Shown: positions 4,817 through 11,093, counted from the stretch's first letter. The stretch is DNA of 12,703 nt from Candidatus Tayloriibacteriota bacterium (GCA_029288535.1 JARIGY010000057.1:1-12703); one strand, 5' to 3'. The notes: generated by a model not told the origin, from the sequence alone. Numbers and translations are program-made.

Positions 4817-6202
4817 ATGCCTCGCATCATTGGAATCCGTCATCAGGAAAAGGGGACCGTCGCCGGCGAAATGCGCCCGACCCAGTTCTTCATCCTCGAA
4901 GATGACGGCGCAAGCTCGACGCTCGAGTTTGAAGACGTGCTCGGTGAGCTCAACTGGCTGGTCGGCAAATACGCTCTCGGTTTCCGAGAGGTGACCGATC
5001 GGACGGAAGATCTCTCGATGCATGCCGGCAGCATCAAATTCGGCCCATGCGCCGAGGGTGAAAACCTCAGCGGTTTTCACCCTTCCCAACTCTTGAAGGA
5101 GAAGGGGAAAGTCAAAGTTGCGCGCAAGGTACCATCCTTGTACGACGGCGTCCGTCCCGACGACATCTATGTCGCCATGATGGGCGGCTCCGGGCATCAG
5201 CTCGTGGCAGGCCTGTCGGCGCGACTGGAGAAACTCGGCGGTTCAGGCGCGGCGTATCACGTTCCGCCAAACCGCATCGCCGACCGTTACGGCAAGGACC
5301 GCGACAAGGACAATGACGCGTTCCTCGTGATCGGCTTTTTCAAGTCCAATCCGGAACTTTTCTACAAGGTTCTGGTCCAGGACAGGCTCATCGCCAATGT
5401 GAAGTCATGCTGGGCCAACCGCAAGGCGGCCCAGTTTGCCCGCATTGCCCACGGTCTTCGGCTCAGGAAGGTTGCGCTTCTCAAAGCGTATGCCGAACCG
5501 GAAGCGTATGCCGGCGCCGGACTCGAAGTGGAAACCTTGAAGTTCATCGCCGGCGACATCGACACGAAGGATCTCGAGTCGGACGAAAGCGCTGCGACCA
5601 CCGCATTGAAAAATGCCGTCGAAGCGACTGAAGTCTGGACGAAGATTTTCGATCCGCTCGAAGGCGTCGGTCCTGCTATCGCTGGCGGCATCATTGCCGC
5701 TATCGGTGACATCCGCCGTTTCAAAACACCGTGGCAGCTCGCAAAGTTCTGCGGCGTGGCCTGTGTCACCAAGGACGTGAAAGGCAGTCCGCTTGCCCGG
5801 GCGACGATCCAGCGTCGACGTTCCGGCGAGTTCTCGGGTTGGAATAACGACGCCCGCAAATGTCTTTGGAATTTCGCCGATCAATGCAACCGCCGACCCA
5901 GTTCGGTCTGGGGTCAGCATCTCTTGGCGATCAAGGCCAAGACGCTCGAGCTTCATCCCGAGCCGGTCGAGGAAACTAGTTCGACTGGTAAAAAGATCAA
6001 GCGGTACACCAAAGGGCACATCCACAAGATGGCGATCTGGCGCTTGCAGACCGATTTCATTTGCGTCATCTGGCGCCAGTGGAAGCGCGTCTTCAAGTAC
6101 CCGGGTGACTTGTACTACACGAAGAACAAGAATGACCTTCGTCCTCCGGGCAGCCGGAACACGGACATCATCACCGAAGATCTGAAGGAAGATGCGGCGT
6201 AG
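4817..6202 (+). CDS. IS110-family transposase-like protein with an altered DEDD catalytic domain
   Basis: 461 residues from ATG 4817, which has a strong purine Shine-Dalgarno (GGAGAAAGGGG). The frame is open to a TTG at 4697 but nothing supports that start. The C-terminal half contains the IS116/IS110/IS902 transposase domain: LEGVGPAIAGGIIAAIGDIRRFKTPWQLAKFCGV at 281-314, then SGEFSGWNNDARKCLWNF with a Ser (336) near the position of the IS110 nucleophile. The N-terminal half resembles the RuvC-like DEDD domain by strand pattern: IIGIR at 4-8, FFILEDDG at 24-31, IYVAMMGGSG at 117-126, and YGKDRDKDNDAF at 158-169. In IS110 proteins the first strand ends in GID (Asp), the third carries E in the ExTG motif and the last is DxxDA. 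Here I see GIR, MGGSG and KDNDA, so at least two of four acidic residues appear missing. It is longer than typical family members (about 320-400). No terminal repeats were found. It lies between U2 and U3. Confidence 0.8.
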   Translation: MPRIIGIRHQEKGTVAGEMRPTQFFILEDDGASSTLEFEDVLGELNWLVGKYALGFREVTDRTEDLSMHAGSIKFGPCAEGENLSGFHPSQLLKEKGKVKVARKVPSLYDGVRPDDIYVAMMGGSGHQLVAGLSARLEKLGGSGAAYHVPPNRIADRYGKDRDKDNDAFLVIGFFKSNPELFYKVLVQDRLIANVKSCWANRKAAQFARIAHGLRLRKVALLKAYAEPEAYAGAGLEVETLKFIAGDIDTKDLESDESAATTALKNAVEATEVWTKIFDPLEGVGPAIAGGIIAAIGDIRRFKTPWQLAKFCGVACVTKDVKGSPLARATIQRRRSGEFSGWNNDARKCLWNFADQCNRRPSSVWGQHLLAIKAKTLELHPEPVEETSSTGKKIKRYTKGHIHKMAIWRLQTDFICVIWRQWKRVFKYPGDLYYTKNKNDLRPPGSRNTDIITEDLKEDAA

Positions 6203-6227
6203 TCTTCTGTCCTGCTTGCAATTACGC

Positions 6228-6507
6228 ATTCTTCAGGCTTTAGAAATGGAGCTTGAAGAATTGAGGTGACAGTACGGTTTTGTGTAATGCAAAATACCTC
6301 ACGTCTGACTTCCAAGCAGAAAGAGCTTGGCAGACGCTTACGGTGATCATGATCTTTTTTGAATGGAAGTATACCGTACATCTGTCAAGATTGAATAAGT
6401 TTTGGCAGGTGATGAAGTTCTTTCGTGAAATGGGTGAGCTTAGTGATTTTTGAGGGAGGCCATACCCATGACCGCTTTGTTTTCTTCGGGAAACAGAGCG
6501 GTTTTTT
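6228..6507 (+). ncRNA. Structured RNA unit U3: three 28-nt loops, lying in the 3' region of the IS110-like gene
   Basis: It starts 25 bases after the IS110-like stop with a hairpin found nowhere else, ATTCTTCA (6228-6235) / TGAAGAAT (6254-6261). Loops TGAGGT/ACCTCA (6268-6295), TACGGT/ACCGTA (6345-6372) and ATGGGT/ACCCAT (6436-6463) follow. The constant hairpins are CGTCTG/CAGACG (6302-6336), with a fully paired inner stem CCAAGC/GCTTGG, and CATCTGTCAA/TTGGCAGGTG (6379-6411). Unlike U1, U2 and U4 it lacks the first TGCGGT module and any clear promoter. It is probably transcribed with the protein gene as its 3' untranslated region, possibly then processed. Its 5' end is therefore uncertain. 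Confidence 0.78.
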
Positions 6508-6508
6508 A
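6470..6508 (+). terminator. Terminator of U3 and of the IS110-like transcript
   Basis: The ACCGCTTTGTTTTC-TTCG-GGAAACAGAGCGGT hairpin has six T (6502-6507). A second small hairpin CCGAGA/TCTCGG (6513-6534) follows. Confidence 0.88.
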
Positions 6509-6569
6509 TTGCCCGAGAATGATGTCTATCTCGGATTTTACAGAGGTCACAGCTACGTAAAACATTTAT

Positions 6570-6597
6570 TTGACTTTCTATAAAATCCTGTTATTAT
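6570..6597 (+). promoter_or_regulatory. Promoter of RNA unit U4
   Basis: TTGACT (6570-6575), 16 nt, TATTAT (6592-6597). The start is expected near 6604, just before TGCGGT. Confidence 0.75.
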
Positions 6598-6603
6598 ACA
6601 AAC

Positions 6604-6920
6604 TTGCGGTGTATGTGCCAGTTTCTGAAGAAAGGAGTACCGCATCTCTGTCGTTTGGTAACTCTGGCGGCAGGGACTGAGGTGACAACATAGCTTCTTG
6701 TAGAAAGGCTTACCCCACGTCTGTCCTCGGCAGAAGATGCCCAGCAGACGCTTACGGTGGCGTGTGAATTTCATGAATGCCACTTTACCGTACATCTGCC
6801 GGCATTTAAACGTGTTGGCACGTGCTGATGTTCTTTCGTGAAATGGGTGAGCTTAGTGATTTTTGATGGAGGCCATACCCATGACCGCTTCGTTTTCTTC
6901 GGGAAACAGAGCGGTTTTTT
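6604..6920 (+). ncRNA. Structured RNA unit U4: four 28-nt loops, the simplest complete unit
   Basis: The loops are TGCGGT/ACCGCA (6611-6638), TGAGGT/ACCCCA (6684-6711, one stem mismatch), TACGGT/ACCGTA (6759-6786) and ATGGGT/ACCCAT (6849-6876). The constant hairpins are CTGTCG/CGGCAG (6648-6673), CGTCTG/CAGACG (6718-6750) and the CATCTGCC...GGCACGTG type (6793-6824), then an 18-nt linker (6825-6842) shared with U1 and U3. The last loop differs from U3's by one base, so U3 and U4 share a recent duplication of this module. The predicted RNA is about 315 nt, a good reference architecture for searching for relatives. Confidence 0.85.
6883..6920 (+). terminator. Terminator of U4
   Basis: The ACCGCTTCGTTTTC-TTCG-GGAAACAGAGCGGT hairpin and T-run (6915-6920) are almost identical to the U3 terminator. 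Confidence 0.88.
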
Positions 6921-6935
6921 ATTGTCGAAAAATAC

Positions 6936-6963
6936 TTGCAATATAATATATTTGTTGTATAAT
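6936..6963 (+). promoter_or_regulatory. Promoter of the small gene at 7014
   Basis: TTGCAA (6936-6941), 16 nt, perfect -10 TATAAT (6958-6963). It starts about 16 bases after the U4 terminator. Confidence 0.75.
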
Positions 6964-7013
6964 AAAGTCCGGTAAAAAGTGCGTCGCGAACCCTGGTTTT
7001 TTGAGGCGGCATT

Positions 7014-7205
7014 ATGAAAAAGTTTGCAATGGCCGGTTGCTGCGTTTCAACTACGCGGAATATGCTGTTGTGGCTGCGGCACCCCCTGAAGAATTTCGCG
7101 CTCTGGTGGGACAAGAAATACGAAGAAGAGGAAAAAATGCCTTTTCAAAGGCCGAGGAGAAGGACACAGGAGTTTCTCGATGCTGATGATCAGGAGAAGG
7201 AATAA
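7014..7205 (+). CDS. Small hypothetical protein
   Basis: A 63-residue protein (MKKFAMAGCCVSTTRNMLLWLRHPLKNFALWW...) with a moderately hydrophobic amphipathic first half and a charged second half (KKYEEEEK, RPRRRTQEF, DADDQEKE). The ATG has GAGG seven bases upstream, a perfect TATAAT promoter lies before it, and a strong terminator follows 14 bases after the stop. This makes it a stand-alone gene. I do not recognise the family. It could be membrane-associated through the LLWLRHPLKNFALWW segment. It directly follows the RNA locus but has independent signals. Confidence 0.6.
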   Translation: MKKFAMAGCCVSTTRNMLLWLRHPLKNFALWWDKKYEEEEKMPFQRPRRRTQEFLDADDQEKE

Positions 7206-7219
7206 ATTGAAGGATACGC

Positions 7220-7253
7220 AGCCGCTTTCTTAGCAATAAGAAGGCGGCTTTTT
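7220..7253 (+). terminator. Rho-independent terminator after the small gene
   Basis: AGCCGCTTTCTTA (7220-7232) pairs with TAAGAAGGCGGCT (7237-7249), with one G-T wobble, a GCAA tetraloop and a T-run to 7253. Confidence 0.9.
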
Positions 7254-7305
7254 GTAATTTCCAATGGATTAGTGCGTCATGTGGAATGTGTTATCATAAC
7301 AGGCA

Positions 7306-7866
7306 ATGGCTATGAAAAAATACGGATTTACCTGCAGCGCATTCGATCTCTGTCATGCCGGCCACATGCTGCTTTTCAAGGAGGCAAAAGAGCATTGCGA
7401 ATATCTGATCGTCGGACTTCAGGATGACCCGTCGGCGGACAATCATATCAATATGCAGTATCGCGGAAAGCTCAAGAATAAACCGATCATGTCCCTTGCC
7501 GAGCGCAAGACTGTCTTGGAAAGTATCAGGCATATCGATGAGATTTTCATCTATCGCAACGAAACGGATCTTTACGAAAACTTGCAGCGCCTGATCCATG
7601 AAGGCCGGTTTGAGATGCGGTTCATCGGTGATGATTACAAAGGCAAGCACTATACCGGCGACGATCTGCCGCACGAGATCTACTATGTCGGCCGCGATCA
7701 TGGCTACTCGACATCGGAGCTTCGCCAGCGGGTCTATGAAGCCGAGCGCGAGCGTCTGGAAGAATCAGGCCGGGAAAAGCCTGAAAAAAAGCAGCCTAAT
7801 TTCGGCAGGCGTTTTGCCGACAATATCAGGAACAAGGACACGGGACATTCTACCCAGCCTGCATAA
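7306..7866 (+). CDS. Cytidylyltransferase-like nucleotidyltransferase (TagD/HIGH family)
   Basis: 186 residues. The HxGH signature (CHAGH, H17-H20) follows the first strand. AERKTVLESIRHIDEIF at 65-81, FIGDDYKGK at 107-114 and the closing GYSTSELRQRV (S135-S137) are the other nucleotide-binding motifs of the glycerol-3-phosphate / ethanolamine-phosphate cytidylyltransferase superfamily. These transfer a CMP or AMP moiety to a phosphorylated alcohol or sugar, often for envelope polymers; the substrate here cannot be decided. The last ~35 residues are a charged tail. ATG at 7306 or 7312 is possible. TATCAT (7292-7297) ends eight bases before 7306, so the mRNA may be nearly leaderless. Its 3' end overlaps the convergent sugar-phosphate mutase by 17 bases. 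Confidence 0.85.
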   Translation: MAMKKYGFTCSAFDLCHAGHMLLFKEAKEHCEYLIVGLQDDPSADNHINMQYRGKLKNKPIMSLAERKTVLESIRHIDEIFIYRNETDLYENLQRLIHEGRFEMRFIGDDYKGKHYTGDDLPHEIYYVGRDHGYSTSELRQRVYEAERERLEESGREKPEKKQPNFGRRFADNIRNKDTGHSTQPA

Positions 7867-8746
7867 CGAGCGCCTGTATTTTTTCAACGAGCATGTCGCT
7901 CTCGGACTCCGTTCCGGTTCCGGCATAGATCCGCAATATCGGTTCGGTATTCGAAGGGCGGATATTGACCCAGCCGGCCGGCAGCTGCAGCGTAATGCCT
8001 TCGCGGCGTTCGATGTGCGCATCCTCTGACGCATAGGTACCGATAATTCTCTTCTGAATGGCTTCCCAATTTTTGCCTGCTATTTTCAGGTCGATATTTT
8101 TTACCGAATGCTGGGGCAAAGTTGCGACAAATTCGGAAAGGGCCTGTGGCATGGAGGAAAGAATGGAAAGCACGCGGATCATAGCAAAAATGCCCGAATC
8201 GGCGCCGAAGAAATCTTTGAAGTAAAAATGGCCAGAAAACTCGGCACCGGTCGTAGCCTGGACCTGCTTCATGACTTGCTTGATGAAGAATACGCCGACT
8301 CGGGAAGGGTGGAGCTCGCCGTGCTTGAAGAGCTTCATGTGATGAAGCGCCTGGTACACGAGTTCGTCTGCCACGAATGGCGCTTCGGAATGCCGGAAGA
8401 GCAACGCGGCAATCGCAATGGAAGTCAGGACATTGCCTTTCTCATCGATAAAAAATGCCCGGTCGCCGTCGGCATCGAATGCAACGCCGAAGTCCGCCTT
8501 TTTTTCTACTACAGTTTTACAGAGTCCGTCCAGAACGCCTGGTAGCATCGGGTTCGGGCCGTGAGCGGGGAACTCAGGGTCGGGATTCTCGTTGAGAAGC
8601 GTATAATTATTTAAGCCGAGCTCAGGCAGGAGCTTCTTCAGGATCTCGCCGGTCGCGCCATTGGAGCAGTCGCAGACGATGGAAAGCGGGCGTTCGAGCT
8701 TTGTGTGCTTTTTTATAAAATTGGTGTAGAGGGAAACGTAATCCAT
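7850..8746 (-). CDS. Phosphomannomutase/phosphoglucomutase, domains II-IV (downstream part of split gene)
   Basis: 298 residues carrying the metal-binding loop DADGDR (91-96), the sugar-binding GAEFSGHFYFKD loop of domain III and the phosphate-binding RPSNTEPILRIYAGT of domain IV. Domain I, with the phosphoserine, is encoded just upstream at 8756-9169. The two frames are the same, with a TAA and nine bases between them. The ATG at 8746 has no Shine-Dalgarno, so its translation would depend on reinitiation or readthrough. The enzyme interconverts hexose-1- and hexose-6-phosphates for envelope glycans. All motifs are intact, which argues for a functional two-piece enzyme, a very recent nonsense mutation, or a sequence error. 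Confidence 0.82.
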   Translation of the reverse strand: MDYVSLYTNFIKKHTKLERPLSIVCDCSNGATGEILKKLLPELGLNNYTLLNENPDPEFPAHGPNPMLPGVLDGLCKTVVEKKADFGVAFDADGDRAFFIDEKGNVLTSIAIAALLFRHSEAPFVADELVYQALHHMKLFKHGELHPSRVGVFFIKQVMKQVQATTGAEFSGHFYFKDFFGADSGIFAMIRVLSILSSMPQALSEFVATLPQHSVKNIDLKIAGKNWEAIQKRIIGTYASEDAHIERREGITLQLPAGWVNIRPSNTEPILRIYAGTGTESESDMLVEKIQALVMQAG

Positions 8747-8755
8747 GGTAGGGAA

Positions 8756-9169
8756 TTAAGCGAGCTTATTGTTGGTAATAAATTCCAGGATCTCAACTCC
8801 TGGTACCATTTCGGCGCCGGAGCGCACGACTTTCATGCCGTTATAATTTTTCGGGTTATGCGAAGCGGTGATCATCACGCCGCCGCTTGCTTTGAAGTGG
8901 TTGACCAAAAAATAGAACATCGGCGTGGAAGAGAGGCCGACATTCCTTGCCGATATTTTTTTATTGAGTTTTTCCGCCTCGCTTTCCAGTGTGGTTTGGA
9001 CTTCTAGCGCAAGCTCCGGCGAACCGTGCCTGGCGTCATATGCCACGATGATTTCGCCTTCAGGCATCATGCGCGCCACGGCTTTTGCTACCGTTGCTGC
9101 GACCTGTTCGTTGACATCGGCGGGGTATATGCCCCGGATGTCGTATGCTTTGAAAATGGCTGTGTTCAT
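8756..9169 (-). CDS. Phosphomannomutase/phosphoglucomutase, domain I (upstream part of split gene)
   Basis: 137 residues from ATG 9169 (MNTAIFKAYDIRGIYP, the standard N-terminus; a TTG nine bases earlier is also in frame). It contains the catalytic phosphoserine loop TASHNPKNYNGMK (S103) and ends with ILEFITNNKLA-TAA. In intact homologues this point is followed by a short linker and the DYVS...F helix, which here opens the next frame. Together the two parts give about 438 residues, close to the usual 450-460. A divergent intergenic region (9170-9268) separates it from the next genes. Confidence 0.82.
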   Translation of the reverse strand: MNTAIFKAYDIRGIYPADVNEQVAATVAKAVARMMPEGEIIVAYDARHGSPELALEVQTTLESEAEKLNKKISARNVGLSSTPMFYFLVNHFKASGGVMITASHNPKNYNGMKVVRSGAEMVPGVEILEFITNNKLA

Positions 9170-9210
9170 GCTGATCAATAATTACACAATAATAGACTGT
9201 AAAATACGCA

Positions 9211-9238
9211 TAGACTTTCAGAATGAGTATACTATACT
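9211..9238 (+). promoter_or_regulatory. Likely promoter of the 9269-9737 pair
   Basis: TAGACT (9211-9216), 16 nt, TATACT (9233-9238). A second overlapping TATACT lies at 9228-9233. The AGTATACT core is itself palindromic. Confidence 0.5.
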
Positions 9239-9268
9239 TAGATGAAGAAAAAATAAAAATTATCATTT

Positions 9269-9457
9269 ATGGAATTCAACATGACAGAGACAATGGAAGA
9301 TATCCCGCAGAATGCCGCAGAGGTTCTTAAAAACTATACCGGTGATTTTGAACAGGTTGTTGCCGACTTGCTCGCTACTACTGAAGGTAGAGAAAACTCC
9401 GGCATGGTCCTTAAGGCGGCAAATGCGCTGCGCTTGAATAATCAGCTAGAACAATAA
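9269..9457 (+). CDS. Small acidic hypothetical protein
   Basis: 62 residues, acidic and helix-prone (EDIPQNAAEVLKNYTGDFEQVVADLLATTEGRENSGMVLKAANALRLNNQLEQ). No signal peptide, membrane segment or recognised domain. ATG 9269 is used; ATG 9281 is an in-frame alternative. It is followed after four bases by another small gene, making a two-gene operon. Confidence 0.65.
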   Translation: MEFNMTETMEDIPQNAAEVLKNYTGDFEQVVADLLATTEGRENSGMVLKAANALRLNNQLEQ

Positions 9458-9461
9458 TCAC

Positions 9462-9737
9462 ATGACAAACTACGAACGGATCAAGGCGTGCGTGCACGCG
9501 TCGGATGTTTCTGCCGACGATATGAAAACGATGAATGATGTCTTTGCGGAAGTCGACGACCGGAACCTCGGCGATATTGCCGACCTTTTCGAGAAGCACA
9601 AAAGCTGGGTGGGTAAATTCAACGACAACCGCAAGGCAAAACAAAAAGCCATGACTGCCGCCGACCCTGCGCTCTTTGCCGAAATCCTCGAGCAGGAAAA
9701 GAAATATCTCCAGGACCTCACATACGGTCTCGATTAG
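9462..9737 (+). CDS. Small helical hypothetical protein
   Basis: 91 residues, highly charged, predicted all-helical (MTNYERIKACVHASDVSADDMKTMNDVFAEVDDRN...). The family is not recognised. It lies four bases downstream of the preceding small gene, and the terminator at 9772-9801 closes the operon. Confidence 0.7.
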   Translation: MTNYERIKACVHASDVSADDMKTMNDVFAEVDDRNLGDIADLFEKHKSWVGKFNDNRKAKQKAMTAADPALFAEILEQEKKYLQDLTYGLD

Positions 9738-9771
9738 GCTGGCAGCATAAAGTAAGAAAAACACATCAGAG

Positions 9772-9801
9772 TCGTCGATTCATATGCAATCGGCGATTTT
9801 T
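9772..9801 (+). terminator. Rho-independent terminator, ending next to the following start codon
   Basis: TCGTCGATT (9772-9780) pairs with AATCGGCGA (9788-9796), with one G-T wobble, a 7-nt loop and five T (9797-9801). The next ATG is at 9806, so the T-run sits in what would be its ribosome-binding region. Confidence 0.8.
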
Positions 9802-9805
9802 CTTT

Positions 9806-10483
9806 ATGAAACAAAAATACTCTGTATTACTTATTATCGGACTGTTCATGTTTCTGGTAGCAGCTGCAGCAGCAGGTTTTACTTTGCTGCGGCCGCGCAT
9901 GCAGTCGTCGGTAAGCTCCAAAGTCTCGATAGGTGCACTGTATCCAGCTTCTCAGAATGGCTGGTATTACGTCTTTGTACGGCCGGATGCCTATTATAAA
10001 ATCCAGGGCAGCCCGATCCGCTTTAGCGGCACTCATTTTATGCCGGGCGAACGAGTTGCAATTTCAGCGGATGGAATGAATACGCGCACAGTCGTTGCCG
10101 ACAGTTCGGGCAGCTTCACGACAAGCCGGATGATAGTCCCGTATGGAGTCGGCATGCGCACGTATACGTTTACCGGAGCTTCAAGCCGAACGGCTTTCCC
10201 GGTGGAGATCACTGTCGGCAGCGGCAACCCCTGGATCGTGTTGAGTAATTATTATGCGCCAGCCGGAACCGCGATAACCGTTTCGGGCCATCAGTTCGGC
10301 GGCAATGAAAATGTGCGGGTTGCATTTGGCGGGGTCGACAGGGGTTCGGCGATGACCGATCAGGAAGGCAACTTCAGTCTCGTTATTTCCGTACCCTCCG
10401 GCAGTCCGAGCCAATCGACGATCACTGCTACGGGTGAGGTAACGCATATGAGCACAAGCCAGCCATTCAGTGTTGCCAAATAA
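9806..10483 (+). CDS. Exported or membrane-anchored protein with Ig-like (IPT/TIG-type) beta repeats
   Basis: 225 residues. It has an N-terminal transmembrane or signal segment (YSVLLIIGLFMFLVAAAAAGFTLL, about 5-28). The rest is a beta-rich extracytoplasmic part with two similar stretches: IRFSGTHFMPGERVAISADGMNTRTVVADSSGSFTTSRMIVP and ITVSGHQFGGNENVRVAFGGVDRGSAMTDQEGNFSLVISVP. Both show the pattern G-x-x-F-x-x-x-E-x-V-x-V-(6-10)-T-D-x-x-G-x-F, so this is a tandem repeat of an Ig-like module. A surface or adhesion role is plausible but not shown. No Shine-Dalgarno. Confidence 0.75.
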   Translation: MKQKYSVLLIIGLFMFLVAAAAAGFTLLRPRMQSSVSSKVSIGALYPASQNGWYYVFVRPDAYYKIQGSPIRFSGTHFMPGERVAISADGMNTRTVVADSSGSFTTSRMIVPYGVGMRTYTFTGASSRTAFPVEITVGSGNPWIVLSNYYAPAGTAITVSGHQFGGNENVRVAFGGVDRGSAMTDQEGNFSLVISVPSGSPSQSTITATGEVTHMSTSQPFSVAK

Positions 10484-10497
10484 ACCCAAAGGTACGG

Positions 10498-10503
10498 TAT
10501 ACT
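10498..10503 (+). promoter_or_regulatory. -10 box of the sigma factor gene
   Basis: TATACT (10498-10503), preceded by GGTACGG and without a clear TTGACA -35. The missing -35 may mean another sigma factor or autoregulation. The expected start is about 10510. Confidence 0.45.
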
Positions 10504-10508
10504 ATATG

Positions 10509-10557
10509 TTACTTCTATAGGCCGCTAGCCGTAGTACTGGTAGCGCCTATGTAGTAA
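10509..10557 (+). promoter_or_regulatory. Long leader hairpin before the sigma factor start codon
   Basis: TTACT (10509-10513) pairs with AGTAA (10553-10557), ATAGG (10517-10521) with CCTAT (10546-10550), and CGCTA (10523-10527) with TAGCG (10541-10545), with an apical CC/GG pair. The hairpin fills the whole predicted leader and ends five bases before ATG 10563, where no Shine-Dalgarno is present. There is no T-run, so it is not a terminator. It may control translation. Confidence 0.6.
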
Positions 10558-10562
10558 TACAT

Positions 10563-11090
10563 ATGGCATATAACGAGAAAGAGCACATATTGTCCTGTCA
10601 GGATGGAAATACCGAGGCTTTTGGCCTTATTTATGACCATCATATCCGGACTATCTACAACTTCATCTACTATAAGGTCCTCGATAAGGATTCGGCAGAA
10701 GACCTCACCAGCCAGACTTTCCTGAAGGCATTGAGGAATGTCGGTTCGGTAGATCCGGATCGCCCGATCATTTCCTGGCTCTATAAGATCGCCCACAACA
10801 CCGTTGTCGACCATTACAGAAGCAGGAAAAATACCGAAAACATCGACGACCACTGGGATTTGGGCGATGAAAAAGTAGACATAGCCGCAGAGCTCGATGT
10901 GTCGGTGGATATGGACCGCATCGGCAAATACCTGAAGCAGCTTAGCAGTCTGGAAAGGGAAATCATTTTCATGCGCGTGTGGGAAGAGCTTCCGTATCAG
11001 GCTATCGCAGAGGTTCTGGGCAAGACCGAAGGAAACTGCAAGATGATCTATTCCCGGACAATCAAAAAACTTAAATCGATGATCAATTAA
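10563..11090 (+). CDS. RNA polymerase sigma factor, ECF type
   Basis: 175 residues. Region 2: DGNTEAFGLIYDHHIRTIYNFIYYKVLDKDSAEDLTSQTFLKAL, with the conserved AEDLTSQTF, and ISWLYKIAHNTVVDHYRSRK for -10 recognition. Region 4: LSSLEREIIFMRVWEELPYQAIAEVLGKTEGNCKMIYSRTIKKLK, a helix-turn-helix for -35 recognition. There is no region 1.1 or 3, as in ECF factors. The next gene starts after three bases and is probably its membrane-bound partner. Targets may include the neighbouring surface genes, but no common promoter motif was established. Confidence 0.9.
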   Translation: MAYNEKEHILSCQDGNTEAFGLIYDHHIRTIYNFIYYKVLDKDSAEDLTSQTFLKALRNVGSVDPDRPIISWLYKIAHNTVVDHYRSRKNTENIDDHWDLGDEKVDIAAELDVSVDMDRIGKYLKQLSSLEREIIFMRVWEELPYQAIAEVLGKTEGNCKMIYSRTIKKLKSMIN

Positions 11091-11093
11091 TCC

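Noticed and set aside
4697..6202. A complete IS110 insertion sequence with defined ends
   Set aside because: No matching ends, target duplication or interrupted gene could be identified, so I annotate only the protein and the RNA units.
5405..6229. 274-codon minus-strand open frame opposite the IS110-like gene
   Set aside because: A shadow of a GC-rich coding strand; Arg/Asp-rich composition and no domain.
3182..6920. CRISPR array
   Set aside because: Stems alternate between six types and loops lie inside hairpins; there is no single repeat with regular spacers and no cas gene in the window.
3182..6920. Riboswitches or T-box leaders
   Set aside because: The units end in terminators without a downstream gene of their own, and the loops are hypervariable rather than a conserved ligand pocket.
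7001..7186. Alternative TTG-start frame overlapping the small gene
   Set aside because: The 7014 frame has an ATG with GAGG at good spacing and ends close to a terminator; the other frame has neither.
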